Shown here one piece after another: positions 16,155 to 25,749 of a DNA stretch of 64,000 bases (its first letter is position 1; each line of letters opens with the position of its first letter). The notes beneath the pieces were generated by a model, which saw only the letters and a program-made list of their open reading frames with translations, was not told the origin of the DNA and did no database searches. Location: positions 29,770 to 93,769 of the forward strand of contig NZ_MRDL01000050.1 of the NCBI RefSeq assembly GCF_002008365.1. Reading direction: 5' to 3'. This DNA is from Rhizobium leguminosarum bv. viciae USDA 2370 (GTDB lineage: Bacteria; Pseudomonadota; Alphaproteobacteria; Rhizobiales; Rhizobiaceae). The position numbers and the translations under genes are program-made.

Positions 16155-17030
16155 ATGAAAAGCAACCATATCACCATGTTGGTGGCAGCATTGTCACTGA
16201 GCGTGTCGCCGCTTGCCACACTGCCGGCAGCAGCCCAGCAGGACACCAAGAGCAGCGGCCAGGCCCAATCCGGTTCTCAGACGGGCACGGACGCCGGTTC
16301 GAAGTCTGGCTCCAGCGCCACCGGAACCGGCACCGACTGCACCCCCGACGCTTCGGGAGCCTGCCCGCAAGGCAAGGGCCAGTCGTCGCAGCAGAAATCC
16401 GGCCAGGATTCGGATATGAAAAAGAGCGCCGAGCAGCCTTCCAAGGACAAGTCTTCGACGAGCGGAACGGCCTCCGGCAAGGCCTCGACAGAAGTCAAGC
16501 CCGGATCGCAAGACGCCGGCGCCACGACCGAACAGAAGCCCGCCGCCAAGTCCGGCAGCAGCGATACAAGCGGTTCGGCCACCTCAGGCACGAAGAGCAG
16601 CACCGAAACCAAGCCTGCTGAGAGCACGAAGAGCGGCACCACCACGCAAAGCGGCGATGCGTCGAAGCAGTCGACCGACCAGAACTCTTCGACGACGAAC
16701 AAGAGCTCTTCCGAAACCAACGTCAACAACAACGCTACGACGAACAATCAGACATCCAACACCAAGACCAACGTCAACATTTCCGTCGAGCAGCAGACCG
16801 AAATTCGTACAGTGGTGAAGGAGGTCCATGTCGAGCCGGTGAAGGAAGTGAATTTCACGGTCTCTGTCGGAACGACGATCCCGAAGAAGGTTCGCCTTGA
16901 ACCGCTGCCGCCACGCATCGTCAAGATCGTTCCGCAGTATGAAGGCTACCGCTTCTTCATCCTTGCGGATGGCCGGATCGTCATTGTCGATCCCGATGCC
17001 CTTACGATCGTCTACATCATCGAGGCTTAA
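16155..17030 (+). CDS. DUF1236 protein with long Ser/Thr/Lys-rich linker
   Basis: A 291-residue exported protein. The signal peptide (about 1-27) ends in PAAAQQ. Residues about 30-205 are low complexity, made of Ser, Thr, Gly, Lys, Gln and Asn with repeated SGT, TKS and TNN units and a CTPDASGACPQG patch that could form one disulfide. The C-terminal 75 residues are a DUF1236 domain (VSVGTTIPKKVRLEPLPPRIVKIVPQYEGYRFFILADGRIVIVDP). The layout suggests an envelope or extracellular matrix protein whose linker spans a distance. Start 16155 follows GGAG and matches the signal peptide. Confidence 0.83.
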   Translation: MKSNHITMLVAALSLSVSPLATLPAAAQQDTKSSGQAQSGSQTGTDAGSKSGSSATGTGTDCTPDASGACPQGKGQSSQQKSGQDSDMKKSAEQPSKDKSSTSGTASGKASTEVKPGSQDAGATTEQKPAAKSGSSDTSGSATSGTKSSTETKPAESTKSGTTTQSGDASKQSTDQNSSTTNKSSSETNVNNNATTNNQTSNTKTNVNISVEQQTEIRTVVKEVHVEPVKEVNFTVSVGTTIPKKVRLEPLPPRIVKIVPQYEGYRFFILADGRIVIVDPDALTIVYIIEA

Positions 17031-17040
17031 CAGGCATGTC

Positions 17041-17064
17041 CCGGCGGCGCAAAGACGCCGCCGG
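17041..17064 (+). terminator. GC-rich hairpin
   Basis: CCGGCGGCG (17041-17049) pairs perfectly with CGCCGCCGG (17056-17064) eleven bases after the DUF1236 stop codon. No U tract follows, and it sits in front of the small gene at 17083, so it could also attenuate that gene. Confidence 0.5.
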
Positions 17065-17082
17065 AGCTGTCAGGAGTGATCA

Positions 17083-17253
17083 ATGATCTACCATGAAGAA
17101 AAGTCATCCGGCGTCGCGTTTCACGTCGTCGTCATCCTGATTGCAATGGTCGCCATCGTCGGCAGTCTGGCGCTATCCTCAGGCCACCAGACATCGGCTC
17201 GGGTTTGGGTTCCTGGTAGTCCGGGAGGATCGTCATCTGAATCGTCTCGCTGA
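17083..17253 (+). CDS. Small single-pass membrane protein with C-terminal RVWVP motif
   Basis: A 56-residue protein with one membrane segment (about residues 11-32, VAFHVVVILIAMVAIVGSLAL) and a tail ARVWVPGSPGGSSSESSR. An AGGAG site lies six bases before the ATG. A second small protein with the same plan and an IRVWVPAQSGES tail is at 63211, which supports both as real genes. Function unknown; probably an inner-membrane peptide with its tail in the periplasm. Confidence 0.6.
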   Translation: MIYHEEKSSGVAFHVVVILIAMVAIVGSLALSSGHQTSARVWVPGSPGGSSSESSR

Positions 17254-17280
17254 CGTTGCTCAATGTCTCTGATCTTCCGA

Positions 17281-17334
17281 AGCCAGGATGCCCGCGACGT
17301 CGCATGTCTTCTCGACGTCGCGGGCATCCTGGCT
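17281..17334. repeat. Perfect 22-bp inverted repeat
   Basis: The arms 17281-17302 (begins AGCCAGGATGCC) and 17313-17334 are perfect inverse copies separated by 10 bases. Such a long stem is more than an intrinsic terminator needs and lacks a U tract. It begins 27 bases after the small membrane protein gene. Confidence 0.7.
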
Positions 17335-17758
17335 GGGACCTCCGTCTGCATCGAGCTGTCCTACGGGGGACCTATCTCGCCGACTTTGTCGTCGCCGGCA
17401 TCGTCGACCGCACCTTCGTAGTCGATGTCGCCCACGATTTTCACCGGTCACCGGCTTGGACCGGACTGGCTGCCCGCCGCGCACGGCTACCGACCGTCGC
17501 CACAGACCGGCGACGGGCCGAGGATGAGGCTCCGGCGAGGATCACTCCGGGCGACGCCCGCTGCAGCACCGCAACGTTGCAGGGCCATTACGGAATCCGA
17601 TTTCGCGACCTGGTCGCCGCTGGAGGCGAGCCGGTCACGGCTCAGGTTCATTCACCTTGCGGCCCGTCTCGAGGTGACCCGGATTCTCGACGCCAGCCAG
17701 ATCGCCGCCTATGCCAAGCTCCGCAGCTATTCGAATAGACCTCGGTATCTCGTCGTGC
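17335..17758. other. Stretch with a possible gene remnant
   Basis: No intact gene is visible. A plus-strand frame around 17630-17730 reads FIHLAARLEVTRILDASQI and then AAYAKLRSY. This resembles the C-terminus of periplasmic Spy/CpxP-like or heavy-metal sensor proteins, but no start or consistent upstream frame remains. It may be a decayed gene. Confidence 0.3.
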
Positions 17759-18956
17759 TCACAGGTCGGACGCTGGCGAAAACTCCAACGCAAACCGCGT
17801 GCCTCGGGAGAGCCTCACCCACTTCGGTTCGCCGCCAAGCTGCCTGCTGATCGAGGTGATCAGCCTGACGCCAAGGCTGCTCGTGGTGGACGGGTCGAAA
17901 TCGGCAGGCAGACCTTTGCCATCGTCGTCGACGGAAAGTCGCAGCGTGCCATCGCCCGAGACCGCGACCGCGACTTCAATCGTTCCGGTCGCGCCCTCGT
18001 CGAAGGCGTATTTCATCGCGTTCGTTGTAAGTTCATTCACGAGAAGACCGACGTTCACCGCCTGCTCTGTCAACATGGTGACGCTGTCCACTCGGCATGA
18101 GATCGTCACGCCTGAGGACGCTGCCATGACTTTGCTCGCAAAGCTCGTGCAGAAATTTGTTCAGGTCGACTGTTCGCACTGCCTTGCTGCGCCACAGGCG
18201 GTCGTGCAGCGACGCAACCGTCTGGACGCGCTGACCTGCTTCCTGCAGGGCTCTAGCCGCGTCGTCGTTCCCGGTTGCCCTGGCCTGCATCGACAGGAGG
18301 CTCGCCACGATGCTCAGGGAGTTCTTGACACGGTGGCTCGCTTCCAAGGTCAGCACCTCCTGATGTCTGATCGACTCCCGAAGCCGCGCCTCCCGCTCTG
18401 CCCGTTGCATTGCGACCCCGAGCATGGAGGCGAAGCTTTCAAGGAAAGCAACGTCCGACTCGTCGAACTGGCCCTCGCCGGGCGTGTCCACTTCGAGGAC
18501 GCCGTAGCGCCGCTCCTCGCAACGGATAATCACGTTTAAAGCGCGCTTGATACCATGTTCCACGAGTAGCGCCGGCGTTCGAAATCTCTCCTCGTTCGAG
18601 AGGTGGTTCGAGATCACCGCCTTCTCGGTATGAAAAGCATAACCCGCCGGGCTTTCCATATCGTCGCCCACCGTCGCATGTCCGACCACGCCGGGCCCCC
18701 AGCCGACGCCTGCGGCGACCAGGAAGCCGGAGCCGTCGCCCAAATGCAGCAGATACTTTGCGAAGGATGCATCGAGTCCTTCGGCGGCAAGCCGCGTCGC
18801 CTCCTGCAAGAGCTCGTCAAGGTCTTCTGTCTTTAGTGCAAAGTAGCCGAAGTCCGCAGCGATCCGCTGTTGTCGGAGCCTATAGACGAGTTCCTCCGGG
18901 GCCGCTTTTCGGTCGGGATGGGGCGAGGGCTCTTCGTGAACTTCTGGTTCGGACAC
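17759..18956 (-). pseudogene. GAF-domain HWE/HisKA_2-type histidine kinase, frameshifted
   Basis: The 5' part encodes a GAF domain (about residues 25-180, with ALNVIIRCEERRYGVLEVD) and the phosphoacceptor box LEASHRVKNSLSIVASLLSMQ. The ATPase half (GLLVNELTTNAMKYAF, LRLSVDDDGKGL, LGVRLITSISRQLGG) continues in another frame. The break is at 18140-18142, where removing one base of a three-base run restores HELASKVMAASSGVTIS and a total of 399 codons. The start is GTG 18956, after AAGGA. With one base corrected it would be a complete soluble kinase. Whether the break is real cannot be told from one sequence. Confidence 0.78.
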
Positions 18957-19552
18957 GGGCGTCGATCCTTCTTCGGCGGCTGTGGAACTCTCGCTGCCAC
19001 ATTATGGGCGCCAGCAGGAAGGACCGATACTAATAGGCGGAATCATGCTTGTCGCCCTCCTTGCGAGGTCACATGTGACAATTGACGTCGCCGATGTCGC
19101 AGTAGTACGTCGTCCGCGACAAGACCTGCACATGCAAGAATGCTTTCACCGATGAGCAAGGAGGCCATCAATCACCCCTGCCGAGATCGTCCGGGTCTAG
19201 AGGCCGAGGAACCGTCGAAGGGATGGCCAGGAGCTTTGCGCTGATAGGCAGGCCATAAAAAAGGCCGGGGCGAAACCGCACCGACCTTTCCAACATCGCT
19301 CTTCACACCAGTGCCAGTACATCCGTGGTCAAAAGCAGATAAGCGACTTCCGCAGTCGCGAATACTCCCGTGGAGCACTCACCAGCAACGCCGATGAGCT
19401 GTAGATAGCCGATGATCGTGTTGATTTCAAGAGCGCGTGTAGGGGACGCGACGTCGATCCTCTAACCGGCATCACCGCGGAAACGACGCCGGGAAAAGGC
19501 GGTGCGAACCGGGTTTGCCGTTCGCGTGGCTTGAGGGAGCACGGTCGACGCC
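18957..19552. other. Stretch without a recognisable gene
   Basis: About 600 bases with no supported gene, RNA or clear repeat on either strand. It borders the fragment of the 7.1-kb gene. Confidence 0.5.
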
Positions 19553-19697
19553 AGCTTCGCCTGCCTCTCCAAAAGACCTTCGACGGTACCAACAAGCCTC
19601 GCGGCCCGCCGCAAGATGACCGCGCCGGTTGCGCTCACCGCGATGTCGTTGGACATCCTTTCCATACAGCCTGCCACCTCCATCATTGCCGTGCCGA
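19553..19697 (-). pseudogene. 145-bp fragment copied from the small gene at 7065-7364
   Basis: The segment matches 7081-7225 in the same orientation at 143 of 145 positions. It carries codons for MMEVAGCMERMSNDIAV through GTVEGLLERQAKL, with one Ile-to-Val change. The first half of the gene is missing and the frame continues past the homology into unrelated sequence. It has no start context of its own. It is a recent partial duplication or a relic of recombination. Confidence 0.8.
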
Positions 19698-19791
19698 TAG
19701 CCCCTTTTTATGTTCAGCCACAGACTTGTCCGGCGATGCGGGGTTTATTCGATTCAGGAGCGAGGAATGGCCGCCGGATCATGAGTGGATC

Positions 19792-21234
19792 CTACGAGAC
19801 CCGCTTCACGCCGGGCGGCTGCCACGTACCTTTCCCCGCAGGCAGGATAGAAGGCGCTTCCGTCTTTGGCCAGTACAGGCGCATCACGAGATAGATCGTG
19901 CCGTCCGGGGCCGGAAGCCAATTGGCTTCCTTGTCCGCTCCGGGGCTGTCCTTCTGGATGTGCAGCGTCAGCGAACCGTCCGCATCCTTCTTCATTCCCG
20001 GCAACATCGGAGAGTTGACGAGGTAGCGATTGATCGGGTTCTTGACCAGTAACTGGCTCTTGCCGTCGTACATGGTCACTGACCAGAACGAATGCACTGG
20101 CGGCAACTGGCCCGGCGGGAAGGTGATCGTGTACTTGTGCTTGCTGCCGTCGAGCGGCTTTCCGCTCGCATCTGTTCGGGTGAAGGGGTACATGGCCTCT
20201 GCTGCATCGTTGCCATAGAGACCTGCCTTGGCAGCGCCTGAGCGCATCAACCAATCGCCGTTGAAGAAGGCCGCGTCGCCAAGAAGCGAGCTGACGTTCC
20301 AGCCATTGATGGGCTTGTTTCCGCTGGCCAGCCACTTGTCGATCTTGTCGTCGCCCTGCTTCATGCCGACTAGCAACTCGGCCTTATGTTCGCGCGGCAG
20401 ATCCTTGAACTCGAAGGTCTTGCCGGGGCCGATGCCGATTCTTGCAAGCTTCGCACGGATGTCCTTGTCCCTTGACGTCTCCGGGACGAAGCGCAGAGCA
20501 ACGTCGAGATATTCGAAGAAGTTTTTCTTGATGCCGGCAGTGGTGGCGGGAAGGAACTCGATCGTCGGTGCAGCGGGCGGGGCGGGTTGCTTGAGGAAGG
20601 CCGAAAGCGGTTGCGCCTTGTAGCCAGCCTGCACCTTTTCTACGTTCGCCATATCTTCGGCATCGATAAGCTGTGTTCGGAAGTTGGCGAATACGAACGG
20701 GGTGCTCGAGGTGAAGACCTGCTTGATGCCTCCGGGCTTCTCGCCGTTCCAGTCGGGTCCGACAACGAGATAGGAGCCCGGCTCGCTTCCGGTGGCGCGC
20801 GAGCCGATATAGCCGAAATTGTAGGTGTTGCCGTCGATGAGCTGGACCGAGTAATAGCGTTCCTTTTCGACCGTCGGCACCGAGATGACCATCGGTTCGG
20901 CCCGCAAGTCCAGCCAGAGGATCGAGTAGGGCGTGTCGCTGTTCGGCGTGATGATTGCCGTGTCCGCCGGGCTTGCGACCTGATGCATGCTGTTGATCTC
21001 GTTGAACGGCGCCTTGAATTGTCCGGAGTTCCTGTCCACGGCGAACTCCTGCATGACGGCGTAGTTCATCACCAGCGGCAGGCCGTAGATGAAGCCTTCT
21101 TCGGCGATGTCCTTTGCTTCCAACAGGCTCGGCCATTCGGGCTTGTTCTGCGCAAGCGCCGAGGTGGACTTTGCCGTCGCGGCGACGAGTGCGGCCATCG
21201 CAGCAGAGCGTAGCAGATCGCGTTTCGTAAGCAT
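19792..21234 (-). CDS. DUF1254/DUF1214 exported protein
   Basis: A 480-residue protein. An N-terminal signal (KRDLLRSAAMAALVAATAKSTSALAQ) is followed by a DUF1254 domain (about 60-190, with TPNSDTPYSILWLDLRAEP and YYSVQLIDGNTYNFGYIG) and a DUF1214 domain (about 355-465, with GQLPPVHSFWSVTMYD and NRYLVNSPML). This is the standard architecture and length for the pair. Function is not established; many rhizobia have several copies. The start at 21234 follows AAAGGACG; the upstream frame to 21354 lacks family similarity. Bases 21235-21580 contain no supported gene, only a short TACGGC/GCCGTA stem at 21343-21362. Confidence 0.9.
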   Translation of the reverse strand: MLTKRDLLRSAAMAALVAATAKSTSALAQNKPEWPSLLEAKDIAEEGFIYGLPLVMNYAVMQEFAVDRNSGQFKAPFNEINSMHQVASPADTAIITPNSDTPYSILWLDLRAEPMVISVPTVEKERYYSVQLIDGNTYNFGYIGSRATGSEPGSYLVVGPDWNGEKPGGIKQVFTSSTPFVFANFRTQLIDAEDMANVEKVQAGYKAQPLSAFLKQPAPPAAPTIEFLPATTAGIKKNFFEYLDVALRFVPETSRDKDIRAKLARIGIGPGKTFEFKDLPREHKAELLVGMKQGDDKIDKWLASGNKPINGWNVSSLLGDAAFFNGDWLMRSGAAKAGLYGNDAAEAMYPFTRTDASGKPLDGSKHKYTITFPPGQLPPVHSFWSVTMYDGKSQLLVKNPINRYLVNSPMLPGMKKDADGSLTLHIQKDSPGADKEANWLPAPDGTIYLVMRLYWPKTEAPSILPAGKGTWQPPGVKRVS

Positions 21235-21580
21235 TTTGAACGTCCTTTCGATTTGCGTCGTGCGATCAGGCACGCGAGCTCGGGTCATGTGCAGGAAGAA
21301 TGACGCGACGATGAGGAAGAAGAAACGTATGTTACTGTAGCGTACGGCCTTCACGAGCCGTATGAGGGGTCGGAGACCCTGCTCGGCTTCAACGCGCTCG
21401 AAACTGGCAGTCTAGCCCGCCGAAGCGCTGAGATCATGCACATGTCGCATGATCCAGCAGCTCGCCGCGCGCTTCCGTTGCCCGAGAACGGGACACGCGT
21501 TCCGAGCTCGCCGAGGGACCTCTGTGTCGCGGCTCTTGGAGAAACTCCTCTCGCATCATCGATGCAAAGCCGAGGGTGTT

Positions 21581-22426
21581 TTAACAGTTCGGCAGGATAC
21601 CCAAGCTGAGAACCCACATTTCGCGATAGCAGAAGTCCGGGTCGGAAATCAGGCGCTCCGGCTCTTCGCCGATCGCCTTCCATTGGTCACGGTCCGCTTC
21701 GGGCAGGTCGCATGTCCGGGCGAGGCCGGACAGGAATTCGAGATTGTTGCGGATGTATTCGCGTTCGACGGGCCTGAGCGGCTGACGGCGCTCGGCCAGG
21801 GTCGTGATGGCGGAGACGTGCTCAAGACCCGCCGCTCGAAACCAGGCGGGCACGCGCGTTCCTCTCATGGCGCCGGACATCTGTACATCATCGGAGAGCG
21901 CATCGAGCAACCGCCAAATCAGTTTGGGATCTTGCGGTTGATATTGCCAAACCGAGATATCGACTTCCTTCACGGCAACAAGTCCGCCCGGTTTTACGAC
22001 GCGGCAGAACTCAGCGATTGCTCGTGTCAGCTCCTCGTCATTCAGATACTGGATGACGTTCGCGCTCCAGACCGCATCGAACGTGCCCCTCTCATACGGC
22101 AGCGCCAGGATGTCACCGAGGCGCGCGCTTGCCGAACAAGCAAACCGCTGACTTGCAATCAAGCCTTGGATAGCTTCGACATTTTCCTCTGCCAGATCAT
22201 AAGCGTCGATATGCCCGTCTGCGCCGAGTAAATCCGCCATCAGAGGAAGGAAGACGCCGTTGCCTGCACCCGCGTCAAGCACTGACCAGCCAGGCTGAAT
22301 GCCGGCGGCACGGAGAGTTGCATCATACTCGTCCTTTAGCGCGACGTAATGAATATCGAGGTGTCCGCTGGCGCTGAGCCTATGACCAGTCGACGTAATG
22401 TGTTCGGAATTTGATGCGCTGCCCAT
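21581..22426 (-). CDS. SAM-dependent class I methyltransferase
   Basis: A 281-residue methyltransferase. Motif I is VLDAGAGNGVFLPLMADLLG, the acidic ribose-binding residue is in IDAYDLAEENV, and the next core strand is FDAVWSANVIQYL, matching the Methyltransf_11/25 group. The C-terminal half (HVSAITTLAERRQPLRPVE) would bind the acceptor. It stands between the DUF1254 gene and a small hypothetical gene, so the substrate cannot be inferred. Confidence 0.87.
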   Translation of the reverse strand: MGSASNSEHITSTGHRLSASGHLDIHYVALKDEYDATLRAAGIQPGWSVLDAGAGNGVFLPLMADLLGADGHIDAYDLAEENVEAIQGLIASQRFACSASARLGDILALPYERGTFDAVWSANVIQYLNDEELTRAIAEFCRVVKPGGLVAVKEVDISVWQYQPQDPKLIWRLLDALSDDVQMSGAMRGTRVPAWFRAAGLEHVSAITTLAERRQPLRPVEREYIRNNLEFLSGLARTCDLPEADRDQWKAIGEEPERLISDPDFCYREMWVLSLGILPNC

Positions 22427-22693
22427 CTACCTGCCCGACCCGAGGTCACAACAAATACTTTATGGAAAAGTGAGTTGTGGCGCAGGCTACTCTGTCTTAC
22501 GCCCTCAGCCCGGATTGAAAACCGGGTCGCGCCTTTTGCCGCAATATTAGCGGGCTAGGGAATACCGATTATACGGGTCTGTCAACTATTGTCCGGAATT
22601 GGCCGAACCATTATCCGCACACCGAATGGGCATGGTGGCTTGCTCCATAATGCAGCATTTCAGTTAGCGGCTGGCCTGTGCGGACTAGTTATT

Positions 22694-23326
22694 TCAGCGA
22701 AGCAATCCGTCGCGACCGAACTCCTCCCAGCCCGCCAGTTCTGCGCGAGGAGCCTCGTCGGGTCCGGCGACGGCATCCGCCTTGACGGTCTTGCCCTTCT
22801 TCAACAACCGCGTCAGCTTCGCCTTATAGGCCGCCCGTCGTCTGTTCTCCGCAGCCGCTGCCGCATCCTCCTCGCGCCACTCTTCGACGACGCCTCGATC
22901 GAGCAGGTCTTCCACGACCCGCGGGTCGAAGACGTGGAACGTGATCTTCCGCGCGCGACCGCGCAGTTTCACCGTGCGCGTCCCAGCACTCGGCAGGCGG
23001 CCGTCCTTGAGCCAGCGATGACGCTCGCTCGTCTTGATCGAAAGAATATCCTCGATCTCGCGGGGGATTACAGGCAGGCTTTCGATGTCTTTGAGCGCAC
23101 TGGCGACAACAGACGCCACCGCATGGAATTCTGCCTTGGCACTTGCAGGCATCGACAGCGTGAGTTCTCCGTGCTCGATATCGAGTGACTTCTTCGACGC
23201 GACCGGGAGTCGTGCACGCAGTTCGAGGAGGATTCCCTTCGCGCGCACCGAAGATCCCAGGGTCGCTGCTGGCGGCAGGATCCACGTTCTGACCAGCTCG
23301 ACATCGTTCTTTTCGTGTTTCGGCAT
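22694..23326 (-). CDS. Conserved hypothetical protein with HTH-like segment
   Basis: A 210-residue basic protein. Residues about 85-125 (IPREIEDILSIKTSERHRWLKDGRLPSAG) resemble an excisionase/MerR-like helix-turn-helix; a long charged helix with Arg and Lys follows (REEDAAAAAENRRRAAYKAKLTRLLKKGK). DNA binding is plausible but unproven. ATG 23326 is preferred because the frame upstream to 23590 overlaps the VOC gene and shows no similarity. The ribosome site is weak, so the start is uncertain. Confidence 0.6.
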   Translation of the reverse strand: MPKHEKNDVELVRTWILPPAATLGSSVRAKGILLELRARLPVASKKSLDIEHGELTLSMPASAKAEFHAVASVVASALKDIESLPVIPREIEDILSIKTSERHRWLKDGRLPSAGTRTVKLRGRARKITFHVFDPRVVEDLLDRGVVEEWREEDAAAAAENRRRAAYKAKLTRLLKKGKTVKADAVAGPDEAPRAELAGWEEFGRDGLLR

Positions 23327-23414
23327 CGCGCCTAGATGGGATCCCCTGCGTTCCACGTCGATGATCACGATATTCGCCGGGTAAGCCAAGGCGCGACTGA
23401 CCTCTTTTCGCTGC

Positions 23415-23852
23415 TCACCCGAGTTCCTGGGCAAGCCCGATGAGAAGACCTTCGGGTCCGCGGATGTAGCAGAGCTTGTAGGCGTCCTCATATCGGACGA
23501 CATCGCCAACAAGCTGGGCGCCGTGCGTGCGGAGCCTTCCAACGGTCTCTTCGACGTCGTCGACCGTGAACATGGCTCGCAGATAACCAAGGGCGTTCAC
23601 CGGAGCGTTCCGATGATCCGCGACGACGTCAGGTCTGAGAAAGCGTGAAAGCTCCAGCCGACTGTGTCCGTCCGGCGTCCGCATCATGGCGATCTCGACG
23701 TGCTGATCGCCCAGACCAGTGACACGACCGGCCCATTCGCCCTCGATCGTCGCGCGGCCCTCGAGTTCGAGACCCAGCTCGCGAAAGAAGTCTATCGCCA
23801 CTCCGAGGTCTTCGACGACAATCCCGATGTTGTCCATTCGCTTGAGCGCCAT
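23415..23852 (-). CDS. VOC (glyoxalase/bleomycin-resistance) family protein
   Basis: A 145-residue protein with two beta-alpha-beta-beta-beta units of the vicinal-oxygen-chelate fold. It begins MDNIGIVVEDLGVAIDFFRELGLELEGR and ends YKLCYIRGPEGLLIGLAQEL. Candidate metal ligands sit in HVEIAMM and the terminal Glu. ATG 23852 is nine bases after GGAGG; an ATG at 23861 abuts that site and is unlikely. Substrate unknown. Confidence 0.82.
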   Translation of the reverse strand: MALKRMDNIGIVVEDLGVAIDFFRELGLELEGRATIEGEWAGRVTGLGDQHVEIAMMRTPDGHSRLELSRFLRPDVVADHRNAPVNALGYLRAMFTVDDVEETVGRLRTHGAQLVGDVVRYEDAYKLCYIRGPEGLLIGLAQELG

Positions 23853-24151
23853 GCTCTCCATCCTCCGGTTTTTAATCCGATTTCCTTCTAGGACGTGGAT
23901 GGGCCATCGGTCCCGACATCGCTATCGAAATCTTTAGGCAAATTTTTCGGATGCTGTCACGCCGGTTCCCAGTTCAGAATCCTTAACGTTCGAACTTTCG
24001 AGCCGGAAGACGAGCCCGGCAGTTGCTAATCCCGCACTTCTGAAATCTGGCCGCCCTTTGGCTTACAGCGTCGCTGCTTGCCGGAACCAAAACGTCTTGA
24101 CGGCGGGCAAGTATCGGCTAGCTTCGATGCAGGAGAGAGGTCATCCCTTCG

Positions 24152-24924
24152 ATGTGCAACTGTATCGCTTGGAAGACAAGGATTGGGTTCGCAAATGGGC
24201 GTTGGACGCCGAGAGCCTGATCAACCTGATGCCTGCCTACCAAGTAAATCCAAACGAGATGGGAACAATCGTCCGGAGTACGCCGGATGGTCGGAAACAG
24301 TTGACCCATGTGAAGTGGGGACTTCCATCGCCAATATTCGCTCTCAAAAAAGCTGCCGAAATTCGCGCTGAGAAACTGAGGGCCAAAGGTCTGCCAGTGA
24401 ACATGGCCGAACTGCTTCGAATGGAGCCGGACAGAGGCACGACGAACGTCCGCAATCTCAACCTCCCACATTGGAAGCGTTGGTTCGGCGTCGAACACCA
24501 TTGCATTGTCCCGGTCACCAGTTTTGCCGAACCGGATCCGGCGAGCAAGGAAGAGGGAGGCAATACCCCTAACGCATGGTTCGCGCGAGATGAAAGCAAG
24601 TCGGTGATGTGCTTTGCTGGAATTTGGGTTTCCCAGTGGACGAGCGTGCGAAAGGTGAAGGACGGACTCACGACAGACGATCTGTATGGATTCCTTACGA
24701 CCGATGCGAACGATTTCGTCAAGCCAATCCATGACAAGGCGATGCCGGTCCTGCTGTTGACCAATGAACAGACCGATGTTTGGATGCGTGCACCCTGGGA
24801 GGAGGCCAAGGAACTTGCCCGTCCGCTTCCGAATGACAAGCTCATGGTGACGTCGAGGGAGCCATATGGGTCCAACATCGTGACGAAGTCCGGGGATCCG
24901 GTCTCACAGCCGAGCTTGCTCTAA
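24152..24924 (+). pseudogene. SRAP-family (YedK/HMCES) DNA-protein crosslink enzyme, frameshifted at codon 3
   Basis: SRAP proteins shield abasic sites through a covalent bond to Cys2. Most of the protein is intact in one frame (LYRLEDKDWV, GLPSPIF, WFGVEHHCIVPVTSFAEPDP, LTTDANDFVKPIHDKAMPVLL). The expected start, ATG TGC AAC at 24152, is out of frame with it. One extra C after 24160 would read MCNLYRLEDK and give 257 residues. As sequenced, no product would carry the catalytic Cys2. AGGAGAG at about 24131 supports this start. Confidence 0.8.
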
Positions 24925-25212
24925 ACGGACAGCCGTAGGCGTTCGGATCGTTTCGGTTCGTTGCCGAATGCCTGCACCATTCGTCGAGCAGGAGACTTAC
25001 CACAACATTTTCGCTGGCTTCCGTCGATGTCGCTTCAGGACGTCGGTGGAAGGCAAGGCTCACGAGCCCGAACAGCTTCAAACCTATCGCGGAGGCTGAA
25101 AATATCATGCCGGGATATTAATGGTTTTCTCGCTCGCGAGGAAATCACAAACTAGAGGGCGGGCCTCGGAAATCGCCTAGAGAAAGAGGCCCCACTGCCG
25201 ACACGCCTTTGC

Positions 25213-25590
25213 CTAACCGAAATCGAGCGATACCCACCCCAGGCGACTTTCCCCGTAGACGCTTTGCGTCGGCGCTAGCGAGGAGGGGTCGGCGAAGCAT
25301 CCTATAGCGACCGCGACGAGACCTTTCCTGAACTCCGGCATCCAGAAAACGGTCGACCCGCACACCGGGCAGAACCTGAAATCGATCGATCTCCCGCTGT
25401 CGCCCGACCGGACGTAGCTGTTCGACGCTCCGGAAGTCTCCATTTGATTCGCTTGGAAGAAGACGGCCACTCCGAACGCGCTGCCGGTGCGACGCTGGCA
25501 GGCCCGGCAATGGCAGACGGAGATTTTGACGGGTTCTCCATCGGCGATTATCGAAAGCTGGCCGCATGAACAACTGGCCGCTCGTCTCAT
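25213..25590 (-). CDS. GFA (glutathione-dependent formaldehyde-activating-like) zinc protein
   Basis: A 125-residue protein of the GFA/CENP-V fold. Zinc ligands are visible as C-S-C-G near residue 8, CHCRACQRRTGSAFG and FCPVCGSTVFW. Length is normal. The start follows GGGAGGAGC. The family name derives from a glutathione and formaldehyde link in Paracoccus, but most members have unknown substrates. It is an isolated gene. Confidence 0.85.
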   Translation of the reverse strand: MRRAASCSCGQLSIIADGEPVKISVCHCRACQRRTGSAFGVAVFFQANQMETSGASNSYVRSGDSGRSIDFRFCPVCGSTVFWMPEFRKGLVAVAIGCFADPSSLAPTQSVYGESRLGWVSLDFG

Positions 25591-25749
25591 TCCGTGCTCC
25601 TCCCTAATTGATGTTCGCGATGCCAACCGACTACTCACGCCTCCCTTCGTCGACCCCGCGATGCCGGTGGAAGGATCGAGCACAGCCCGAGAAGCGTTTC
25701 GACGCCGGGAGCATGCCGCGCAGGTTTGTCGCTCGTCCGCGTAGGCACG

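Noticed and set aside
20384..21136. Long open frame inside the DUF1254 gene on the same strand
   Set aside because: Shadow frame of a well-supported gene, with Arg/His-rich composition and no domain.
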